Shown piece after piece: positions 1 to 5,122 of a stretch of DNA of 6,643 nt. Position 1 is the stretch's first letter, and each line of letters begins with the position of its first letter. A program made the position numbers and the translations under genes. The notes under the pieces are model-generated. The model made no database searches, was not told the DNA's origin, and worked only from the letters and a program-made list of their open reading frames with translations. Source of the DNA: Chloroflexales bacterium (lineage in GTDB: Bacteria; Chloroflexota; Chloroflexia; Chloroflexales; Chloroflexaceae); the NCBI GenBank assembly GCA_013336035.1, contig JAAXUL010000452.1, positions 1-6,643 of the forward strand. The letters are read 5' to 3'.

Positions 1-272
1 CCGGCGTCAGGCGCGACACGAAATATCGCCCGCAGGCCCTCGAGGGCCTGGCCCACGCGGTCGCGGCGCTCGAGGATGCTCTGCGCCCCATAGCCGGCGA
101 GCAGGTCGAGGGCCCGCAGCACCGCGGGCTCGACGAGGTCGGCGCCGGCCTCGGCCCGCCACAGGGACAGGAAGTGGGCCAGGCCCCCATCGACGGCGCC
201 GTCGTCACAGCCGCGCCGGTACTCCGACGCCAGCACCTTGCCGAGCCGGATAATATGCTCTCGATCCTGCAT
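1..272 (-). CDS. recG: Probable ATP-dependent DNA helicase RecG, N-terminal fragment (runs off left edge)
   Basis: The reading frame starts at an ATG at 272-270 and stays open for 90 codons to the window edge, so the gene's 3' part is missing. The visible protein (MQDREHIIRLGKVLASEYRR...) has a GAVDGGLAHFL stretch near residue 30 and a helical region with an ERRDRVGQALEGL-like segment near residue 70. This resembles the N-terminal extension found on RecG of Chloroflexota, which precedes the wedge and helicase domains. No helicase motif lies inside the window, so the call rests on this pattern and on the common degV-recG gene order. RecG remodels stalled replication forks and branches Holliday junctions in the cytoplasm. 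No clear Shine-Dalgarno precedes the ATG; an in-frame TTG three codons upstream is an alternative start. It lies 60 bases downstream of degV on the same strand and is probably co-transcribed with it. Confidence 0.6.
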   Translation of the reverse strand, partial: MQDREHIIRLGKVLASEYRRGCDDGAVDGGLAHFLSLWRAEAGADLVEPAVLRALDLLAGYGAQSILERRDRVGQALEGLRAIFRVAPDA

Positions 273-291
273 ATGCCGCAAGGTGTGAGCT

Positions 292-322
292 GTACGGTGT
301 GAGCGCGCGGATCACACCGCAC
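292..322 (-). other. Hairpin in the degV-recG intergenic spacer
   Basis: Bases 292-302 and 312-322 form an 11-base-pair stem around a 9-base loop. The core CGGTGTGA/TCACACCG pairs perfectly, and one G-U pair is possible in the minus-strand transcript. No T-run follows on either strand, so it is not a typical intrinsic terminator. It lies in the expected degV-recG mRNA, just upstream of the recG-like start. Both arms carry duplicated motifs: GGTGTGAGC at 282-290 and 296-304, and ACACCGC in tandem at 314-327. An alternative pairing of 282-288 with 312-318 is therefore possible. Any role in attenuation, mRNA processing or translation is inference. Confidence 0.45.
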
Positions 323-332
323 ACCGCACAGT

Positions 333-1187
333 TCAATCTTCCTCCAGGCCCTCGAACACAGTCACGCCCATCGCCCCAGGGCCAAGGTGGGCGGCAATGG
401 CGGGGCCAAAGCGCGCCACCTGCACATTGTCACGGGGAAAGATCGGGTCAACCTTCTCGAGCAGCTTCTCGACATCCTCAGGGGTGGTCGCGTAGAGGAC
501 CGTCACCTCCTGGACGCGGGGGAAATCCTCTATAAAGGTGAAGAGGCCCTCGATCGCCTTGGCGCGTGTGCGCGTGCGCTCGTAGGGTACGATCTCGCCC
601 TCGTCGAGGATCATCAGGGGCTTGATCCGCTGCATCGAGCCGAGGACCGATCCGGCGATGGTCAGGCGGCCGCTCGCCTCAAGGTGCTCCATCGTATCGA
701 CAAAGAAGACCACGTGGGTATGGCGGATCATCGCGTGGATGAGCCGGCTCACCTGGTCGGGGTGAGCGCCCTCGGCGATCGCGTGGGCCGCGGCGAGGAC
801 CACCGAGCCATGGCCCAGCGAGGCCGACTTGCTATCGACAAGCTCGATCCGTGTGGTCGAGGCCGGCAGGCGACTCTTCGCCGCGGCGGCGTTGGCGTGG
901 ATCGCACCCAGGCGTGTGCCGAGGTGGATCGAAAAGACGTAGTCGACGTCGCTGATCAGGCGTCGGTAGACCTGCTCGAAGACCGTCGACATCGGCGCGG
1001 CGATGCGCACACGCTGGTGTCCGGTGACCATCAGCTCGTAGAGCTGATCGTCGCTAATATCGACCCCAACGCGGTAGATCTTCTCGTCGATATGGGCGAG
1101 CAGTGGCACCACCTCGATGCCCATCTCGCGGGCCAGGTCGGGCGCGATATCGGCCGACCCATCGGTCACAATGCACATTTTTGCCAT
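333..1187 (-). CDS. degV: DegV family protein (fatty-acid-binding)
   Basis: This 284-residue protein has the usual DegV length (about 280). DegV/FakB proteins bind a fatty acid in a deep pocket and present it to a DAK2-type kinase (FakA) for phosphorylation, feeding phospholipid synthesis. Family landmarks in order are IVTDGSADI (residues 6-14), HLGTRLGAIHANA (88-100, the equivalent of the SGTYQSA ligand loop but diverged), VDSKSASLGHG (117-127), a FVDTMEHLEASGRL segment (162-175), IKPLMILDEGEIVP (188-201) and FGPAIAAHLGPGAMGV (260-275). I chose the ATG at 1187 because the protein then begins MAKMCIVTDG, as in the family. The longer start at 1256 would overlap the -35 box of divergent rpmB. 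The Shine-Dalgarno is weak. No DAK2-domain gene lies in this window, although one is often a neighbour. The gene is divergent from rpmB and upstream of the recG-like gene. Confidence 0.9.
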   Translation of the reverse strand: MAKMCIVTDGSADIAPDLAREMGIEVVPLLAHIDEKIYRVGVDISDDQLYELMVTGHQRVRIAAPMSTVFEQVYRRLISDVDYVFSIHLGTRLGAIHANAAAAKSRLPASTTRIELVDSKSASLGHGSVVLAAAHAIAEGAHPDQVSRLIHAMIRHTHVVFFVDTMEHLEASGRLTIAGSVLGSMQRIKPLMILDEGEIVPYERTRTRAKAIEGLFTFIEDFPRVQEVTVLYATTPEDVEKLLEKVDPIFPRDNVQVARFGPAIAAHLGPGAMGVTVFEGLEED

Positions 1188-1249
1188 TTCAGAACCTGCC
1201 AGTCGGCGCCGCGCCAATGACTGAGAACATCGCGCAGAGGCCAGCGTGT

Positions 1250-1278
1250 TTGCCAAAGGAACTTCAATATGGTATATT
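1250..1278 (+). promoter_or_regulatory. Sigma-A-type promoter of rpmB
   Basis: A -35 box TTGCCA (1250-1255) and a -10 box TATATT (1273-1278) are separated by 17 bases, close to the sigma-70/sigma-A consensus. Transcription should start near 1285, giving a leader of about 44 bases before the rpmB ATG at 1329. It is the AT-richest spot in an otherwise GC-rich stretch. Confidence 0.7.
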
Positions 1279-1328
1279 CTCGCGGAGATACAGGTGGGTT
1301 ACTGGTAAAGATCTGGAGTCCCTCTACC

Positions 1329-1517
1329 ATGGCGAAGTGTCAGATGTGCGGAAAAGGCCCCTCGTTTGGCCACAATGTGAGCTTCTCGAAGCGCCGCACC
1401 AACCGCATGTGGCGGCCCAACCTTCAGAAGACAACCATCATCAACAACGATGGCTCGAAGGTCCAGGTACGGATATGCACCCAGTGCATGCGAACGATGG
1501 TGAAAACCCCCCGTTAG
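1329..1517 (+). CDS. rpmB: 50S ribosomal protein L28
   Basis: This 62-residue protein begins MAKCQMCGKGPSFGHNVS and contains the L28 signature SKRRTNRMWRPN (residues 20-31). L28 is a small basic protein of the large ribosomal subunit. It carries cysteines at 4, 7, 50 and 53 in two CxxC pairs, the zinc-ribbon (C+) form of L28. The ATG at 1329 gives the family N-terminus, and GGAG at 1315-1318 lies 10 bases upstream. The upstream in-frame ATG at 1269 sits inside the promoter -10 region and is not the start. The gene is monocistronic here: it has its own promoter, is divergent from degV, and is followed by a strong hairpin. Confidence 0.97.
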   Translation: MAKCQMCGKGPSFGHNVSFSKRRTNRMWRPNLQKTTIINNDGSKVQVRICTQCMRTMVKTPR

Positions 1518-1541
1518 GCAGCCATCCGACCTTGCAGGAAA

Positions 1542-1576
1542 AGAGGCCAGGCGTCCAGGAGTGGACCCTGGCCTCT
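1542..1576. terminator. Bidirectional rho-independent terminator between rpmB and ilvE
   Basis: A 10-base-pair outer stem (AGAGGCCAGG at 1542-1551 with CCTGGCCTCT at 1567-1576) continues, after one bulged C, into a 5-base-pair inner stem (GTCCA 1553-1557 with TGGAC 1562-1566). It is closed by a GGAG loop. On the minus strand the stem runs straight into a T-run (complement of 1539-1542), so it should terminate the rdgB-MBL-ilvE operon best. The plus-strand side lacks a clean T-run but lies 25 bases after the rpmB stop, so it probably serves both convergent units. Confidence 0.85.
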
Positions 1577-1631
1577 CGATTCACAGCGTTGCTATTATAG
1601 CCGACTGCCCTCTCTGGCGCAACCACCTAAA

Positions 1632-2558
1632 TTAACCCTCTGCGTACTCTAGCCAGCCGTAGCGATCAGGGCGCTCGCCCTGCACGACTGCGAAGAAGGC
1701 GGACTGCACCTCGGCGGTGAGCGGGCCGCGCCGGCCCACGCCCACGCTCACCCGGTCCACCGAGCGCACCGGGGTGACCTCGGCGGCCGTGCCGGTGAAG
1801 AACAGCTCGTCGGCCAGGTAGAGCATCTCGCGGGGGATGACCTGCTGGCGCACCTCGACCTCCAGCTCGCCCAGCAGGGTGATCACCGTGTCGCGGGTGA
1901 TCCCGCTGAGGATCGACGAGCTGACCGGCGGGGTGTAGACGACCCCATCGCGGACCAGGAACAGGTTCTCGCCGCTGCCCTCGCTAACCTGGCCGTTCGT
2001 GTCGAGGGCGATACCCTCGGCGAAGCCATTGGCCAGGGCCTCCATCTTGATCAGCTGCGAGTTCAGATAGTTGCCGCCCGCCTTCGAGAGCGCCGGCATC
2101 GTGTTGGGCGCAAAGCGGTTCCACGACGAGACACAGACGTCCACGCCCTGCTCCATCGCCTCGACGCCCAGGTACTTGCCCCACTCGATCGTGGCGATGG
2201 CCACCTCGACCGGGTTGTGCAACGGGTTCACGCCGATCTCGCCGTAGCCCCGGTAGACCACCGGGCGGATATAGCCCGAGCGCAGGCCGTTGGCTCGCAC
2301 CGTCTCCTTCACCGCCGCCACCAGCTGCCCCAGGCTGTAGGGCACCTCGGTGCGGTAGATGCGGGCCGAGTCGATCAGACGGCGCATATGGGGCGTCAGG
2401 CGGAAGATCGCCGTGCCCTGAGGCGTCTCATAGCAGCGGACGCCCTCGAAGAAGCTGCTGCCATAGTGGACAACATGGGACAGCACGTGGATGCGGGCCT
2501 CGTCCCACGGCACCAGCTTGCCGTTGAACCAGATCGACTCCATCTTTTTGATCGCCAT
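1632..2558 (-). CDS. ilvE: Branched-chain amino acid aminotransferase (class IV PLP enzyme)
   Basis: IlvE transfers an amino group between glutamate and the 2-oxo acids of valine, leucine and isoleucine, the last step of their synthesis and the first of their breakdown. The 308-residue protein has the family length. It shows YGSSFFEGVRCY (residues 32-43), RPVVYRG (98-104), and SKAGGNYLNSQL (158-169) with Lys159 as the pyridoxal-phosphate Schiff-base lysine. SEGSGENLF follows (192-200, Glu193), then GITRDTVI, LYLADELFFTGTAAEVTPVRSVD, and a C-terminal GWLEYAEG similar to E. coli IlvE. The ATG at 2558 is preceded by AAGGAG (2571-2566) at ideal spacing; a longer start at 2615 would lie inside the upstream gene. 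It is the last gene of the minus-strand operon, ends before the hairpin at 1542-1576, and has no other branched-chain gene beside it here. Confidence 0.97.
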   Translation of the reverse strand: MAIKKMESIWFNGKLVPWDEARIHVLSHVVHYGSSFFEGVRCYETPQGTAIFRLTPHMRRLIDSARIYRTEVPYSLGQLVAAVKETVRANGLRSGYIRPVVYRGYGEIGVNPLHNPVEVAIATIEWGKYLGVEAMEQGVDVCVSSWNRFAPNTMPALSKAGGNYLNSQLIKMEALANGFAEGIALDTNGQVSEGSGENLFLVRDGVVYTPPVSSSILSGITRDTVITLLGELEVEVRQQVIPREMLYLADELFFTGTAAEVTPVRSVDRVSVGVGRRGPLTAEVQSAFFAVVQGERPDRYGWLEYAEG

Positions 2559-2565
2559 GGATCGA

Positions 2566-2571
2566 CTCCTT
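2566..2571 (-). promoter_or_regulatory. Shine-Dalgarno of ilvE overlapping the upstream stop codon
   Basis: AAGGAG on the minus strand lies 7 bases before the ilvE ATG and shares its first two bases with the TAA stop (2572-2570) of the upstream metallo-hydrolase gene. It decides the ilvE start and suggests translational coupling between the two genes. It is the best ribosome-binding site in the window. Confidence 0.8.
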
Positions 2572-3391
2572 AAAACATGCTCTGCTGCACCAGCATGCGC
2601 TCTTCGCTGCGCCATGTAGGCGCCGCCGCCGGCCCCCTCGGCGAGCGGCGCGGCAGCACACCAAGCCGCGGGCCAGCCACGCCGGCCATAGACAGGACCC
2701 GGCGCACGCCCGCCGCGGCCACCCGAGGCGTATTCGTCTGCTCAGACAGGTGCGCCAGCCACACATCGCAGGGCCCATCGCAGGCCCGAGACAGCAGCTC
2801 GCCGCACTGGACATTATCGAGGTGGCCAAACGGGCCGAAGATCCGCTCCTGGATGGCCCAGGGGTAAGGCGAGGCGCGCAGCAGCTCGCGGTCGTGGTTC
2901 GCCTCGACGACCAGCAAGTCGGCGCCGCACAGCGCGGCCACCGTGGCCTCGTCCCAGCTGCCCAGGTCGACCGCGATAGCCACCGTGGCGCCGGCCGCGG
3001 CGATCCGGTAGCCGACGGGGTCGGCGGCGTCGTGGCTGACGCGGAAGCTGCGCAGCTCGAAGGGCCCGATCGCGGCCAGCTCGCCGACGGGCAGCAGCTC
3101 GACGGGCAGGCCGGCCAGCTCGGCGCCCATGGCCTCGCGGGTGGGGCCGTTGCAGACCACCGGGATGCCGTAGCGACGGGCCAGGGCCGCGGCGCTGAGC
3201 GTGTGGTCGCCGTGCTCGTGGGTGAGCACCAGGGCCCGGATCCGGCGCGGCTCGAGCTGCTGGTAGCGCAGCAGCCCCTCGAGGGTGCGCAGGGCGATGC
3301 CGCAGTCGACCAGCAGCGCGTCGTCGCCGCAGCGCGCCAGCAGGGCGTTGCCGCTGCTCCCGCTCGCAAGTGATGTCACCGTCAGGCTCAT
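2570..3391 (-). CDS. Metallo-beta-lactamase-fold hydrolase, YycJ/WalJ-like
   Basis: This 273-residue protein begins MSLTVTSLASGSSGNALL, the typical N-terminus of YycJ/WalJ-type MBL-fold proteins. Members have been described as DNA exonucleases linked to mismatch repair. It carries the metal-binding motif THEHGDH (residues 57-63: His58, His60, Asp62, His63), His120 in FRVSHDAADPVGY, Asp142 in AVDLGSWD, the EANHD motif (163-167), and His214 in LAHLSEQTNTP, which matches the HLSxxNN region of the family. All core metal ligands are therefore present. The tail after residue 245 is Arg/Pro/Ala-rich and poorly conserved to my eye. Its ATG overlaps the rdgB stop in an ATGA arrangement (3391-3388), and its own stop overlaps the ilvE Shine-Dalgarno, so it is the middle gene of a tightly coupled operon. 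The substrate is not certain from sequence alone. Confidence 0.88.
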   Translation of the reverse strand: MSLTVTSLASGSSGNALLARCGDDALLVDCGIALRTLEGLLRYQQLEPRRIRALVLTHEHGDHTLSAAALARRYGIPVVCNGPTREAMGAELAGLPVELLPVGELAAIGPFELRSFRVSHDAADPVGYRIAAAGATVAIAVDLGSWDEATVAALCGADLLVVEANHDRELLRASPYPWAIQERIFGPFGHLDNVQCGELLSRACDGPCDVWLAHLSEQTNTPRVAAAGVRRVLSMAGVAGPRLGVLPRRSPRGPAAAPTWRSEERMLVQQSMF

Positions 3392-3984
3392 AGCTCGTTC
3401 GCCCAGCGGGACAAGATCTCGCGGGCGGCGCGAGCCGCGGCGGCGCGATGGCTGATCTGGTTCTTACGCTCGGCGGGCAGCTCCGCCATGGTGCGGTCCT
3501 CGTCGAGCAGGTAGAAGAGCGGGTCGTAGCCGAAGCCGCCGCTGCCGCGGGGCTCGAGCTCGATCACGCCGGGCAACGTGCCCTCGGCCAGCTCGGTGGG
3601 GCGGCCGGGGCAGGCCAGAGCGATCACACAGACGAAGCGGGCCAGGCGAGCGTGCCAGGGCACATCGCGCAGCTGATCGAGCAGATAGCGCAGCTGCGCC
3701 TCGCCCTTCACGCCGCCATAGCGGGCCGAGTAGACCCCCGGGGCGCCGCCGAGGGCCGCCACCTCGAGGCCGCTGTCATCGGCCAGGGTGGGCAGGCCGC
3801 TCAGGGCCATATAGCCCTCGGCCTTCAAGACTGCGTTGGCGGCGAAGGTCTGGCCCGTCTCCTCGATCTCATCGGGGATGTCCAGATCATCAAGGGTGCG
3901 CAGGGCCAGGCCGAGCCCGTCGAAGATCGCGGCGAACTCGCGCAGCTTCCCTTGGTTGCGAGTGGCAAGTAACAGCTCGTGCAT
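3388..3984 (-). CDS. rdgB: Non-canonical purine NTP pyrophosphatase (RdgB/HAM1 family)
   Basis: RdgB hydrolyses dITP, ITP and XTP to monophosphate and pyrophosphate, keeping deaminated purines out of DNA and RNA. The 198-residue protein has the family length and every landmark. These are LLATRNQGKLREF at the N-terminus, EETGQTFAANAVLKA (residues 41-55), LADDSGLEV (67-75, with Asp70 the likely general base), GAPGVYSARYGG (80-91), the substrate-pocket segment SGGFGYDPLF (148-157) and KNQISHRAAA (174-183). It is the first gene of a minus-strand operon and overlaps the MBL-fold gene by 4 bases. No convincing Shine-Dalgarno precedes the ATG. Instead a promoter sits so close (3993-4022) that the mRNA would be nearly leaderless. 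Pairing with a possible DNA exonuclease suggests a genome-maintenance theme, though ilvE in the same unit does not fit it. Confidence 0.97.
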   Translation of the reverse strand: MHELLLATRNQGKLREFAAIFDGLGLALRTLDDLDIPDEIEETGQTFAANAVLKAEGYMALSGLPTLADDSGLEVAALGGAPGVYSARYGGVKGEAQLRYLLDQLRDVPWHARLARFVCVIALACPGRPTELAEGTLPGVIELEPRGSGGFGYDPLFYLLDEDRTMAELPAERKNQISHRAAAARAAREILSRWANEL

Positions 3985-3992
3985 AGACCAGG

Positions 3993-4022
3993 AGTCTACG
4001 TCCCATACCAGACTTCTGTCAA
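3993..4022 (-). promoter_or_regulatory. Promoter of the rdgB-MBL-ilvE operon, predicted near-leaderless
   Basis: On the minus strand a perfect -35 TTGACA (complement of 4017-4022) and a -10 TAGACT (complement of 3993-3998) are 18 bases apart. Only 8 bases separate the -10 from the rdgB ATG at 3984, so the expected start site is about 2 bases before the ATG. This agrees with the missing Shine-Dalgarno and points to leaderless translation of rdgB. Confidence 0.6.
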
Positions 4023-4059
4023 GGGTCCAAATCAGGCGGGGTGCCGGCTGAGCCCAACG

Positions 4060-4088
4060 TTGACGCCCCTATGGGCATCAGGTACAAT
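4060..4088 (+). promoter_or_regulatory. Sigma-A-type promoter of the prenyltransferase-kinase operon
   Basis: TTGACG (4060-4065) and TACAAT (4083-4088) are 17 bases apart, each one base from consensus. The start site should lie near 4095, leaving a leader of about 32 bases before the ATG at 4127. The promoter is embedded in an inverted repeat described separately. Confidence 0.75.
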
Positions 4089-4110
4089 CAGGCGATGCCA
4101 TAGGGTGTCA
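4061..4110. promoter_or_regulatory. Imperfect dyad centred on the -10 box (candidate operator)
   Basis: The left arm 4061-4078 and the right arm 4095-4110 are inverted copies that share TGAC, CCCTATGG and CAT, with two small length differences. Their midpoint falls between 4085 and 4086, the exact centre of the TACAAT -10 box. The left arm fills the -35/-10 spacer and the right arm covers the predicted start site, as expected for a repressor operator. No regulator gene is present in the window, so the binding protein is unknown. Confidence 0.5.
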
Positions 4111-4126
4111 TACGCAATATATAGGT

Positions 4127-5107
4127 ATGAGCAAGGTAACCAACCAGCCAATTAGCGCCGCAGCTATGTCAAGTCCAAATCTCGCCCACGAGCTGCTGCG
4201 AGCTATGCGCCCGCGCCAGTGGGTCAAGAACGCCTTCGTCTTCGCCGCCATCGCCTTCTCCGAGGGGCGGCTCTGGCGTGTCTGGGACCCGCAGGTCGGG
4301 CCCGAGCCCCTGCTCCGGGTGCTCGGAGCCTTCGTCGCCTTCTGCATGGCCGCCAGCGCCATCTACCTGGTCAACGACCTGGTCGATATCGAGAAGGACC
4401 GCGCCCACCCGAAGAAGCGCAACCGGCCCTTCGCCTCGGGCCGCCTGAGCCCCACGGTCGGCATCATCGCCGCCGCGGCCCTGATCATCGCCGTCTTCCC
4501 TCTGGCCCTCGCCCTCGACAGCGATAAGGGCTTCCTCGACTGGGGCTTCCTCGTCGTCCTGATCACCTACATCGCCGTCCAGGGCTTCCTCTACACCTAC
4601 TGGCTCAAAAACGTCGTCATCCTCGATATCCTCGTCCTCGCGGCCGGCTTCGTGCTGCGCGCCGTGGGAGGCGCCGCGGTGATCGATGTGATGATCACGC
4701 CCTGGCTGCTCGTCTGCATGCTGCTCCTGGCCCTCTTCCTGGGCATCGGCAAACGCCGCCACGAGCTGACCCTGCTCGAGGGCGGAGCCGGCGAGCACCG
4801 CCGTATCCTTCAGGAGTACTCGGTGCCCATGCTCGACCAGATGATGTCGATCGTCACGGCGAGCATCATCATGGCCTACAGCATCACCGCCTTTCTCGCC
4901 CCCGTCGCCCCCCAGAAGCCCTACCCCATGCTGATGGCCACCATCCCCTTCGTCATCTACGCCATCTTCCGCTACCTCTACCTGATCTACCAGCGCGGCG
5001 AGGGCGGCGCCCCGGACGAGCTGATCCTGAAGGATCTGCCCCTCGCCGGCAGCGTCATGCTCTGGGGGCTCACAGTGCTCGGAGTTCTGCTGCTCTTCCC
5101 AAACTAG
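4127..5107 (+). CDS. UbiA-family prenyltransferase, decaprenyl-phosphate phosphoribosyltransferase type
   Basis: This 326-residue integral membrane protein resembles mycobacterial Rv3806c (UbiA/DPPR synthase). That enzyme transfers phosphoribose from PRPP to decaprenyl phosphate, the first committed step to the arabinose donor of cell-wall polymers. It shows RPRQWVKN (residues 28-35), an Asp-rich motif NDLVDIEKD (83-91: Asn83, Asp84, Asp87, Asp91) followed by HPKKRNRPFASG (94-105), YTYWLKNVVILDI (156-168), GFVLRAVGGAA (174-184) and GKRRHEL (208-214). About eight or nine hydrophobic segments are visible, as expected for UbiA folds. The first ATG (4127) is used; Met14 (4166) is an alternative, and neither has a strong Shine-Dalgarno. 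It is the first gene after the promoter at 4060-4088 and lies 15 bases upstream of the isopentenyl phosphate kinase frame. Other UbiA specificities cannot be excluded, since the lipid acceptor cannot be read from sequence. Confidence 0.85.
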   Translation: MSKVTNQPISAAAMSSPNLAHELLRAMRPRQWVKNAFVFAAIAFSEGRLWRVWDPQVGPEPLLRVLGAFVAFCMAASAIYLVNDLVDIEKDRAHPKKRNRPFASGRLSPTVGIIAAAALIIAVFPLALALDSDKGFLDWGFLVVLITYIAVQGFLYTYWLKNVVILDILVLAAGFVLRAVGGAAVIDVMITPWLLVCMLLLALFLGIGKRRHELTLLEGGAGEHRRILQEYSVPMLDQMMSIVTASIIMAYSITAFLAPVAPQKPYPMLMATIPFVIYAIFRYLYLIYQRGEGGAPDELILKDLPLAGSVMLWGLTVLGVLLLFPN

Positions 5108-5122
5108 AGTCTCAGGCCCCCT

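Noticed and set aside
387..1220. A 277-codon plus-strand frame opposite degV.
   Set aside because: Its composition is Arg/His/Asp/Gly-rich with no recognisable motif, while the minus strand encodes a clear DegV protein.
1188..1249. A possible minus-strand promoter for degV.
   Set aside because: TTGGCA-like sequence can be found, but no acceptable -10 box lies at the right spacing, so I do not call it.
1103..1600. A 165-codon plus-strand frame overlapping rpmB.
   Set aside because: It is out of frame with L28, spans the degV start, the promoter and the terminator hairpin, and shows no family resemblance.
2428..3369. A 313-codon minus-strand frame overlapping the metallo-hydrolase gene in another phase.
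   Set aside because: It is rich in Ala, Arg, Ser and Pro, typical of an out-of-frame GC-rich shadow; the family motifs are all in the other frame.
2750..3972. Plus-strand frames of 207 and 174 codons opposite the metallo-hydrolase and rdgB genes.
   Set aside because: They are Gln/Ala/Gly-rich antisense shadows without motifs or ribosome-binding sites.
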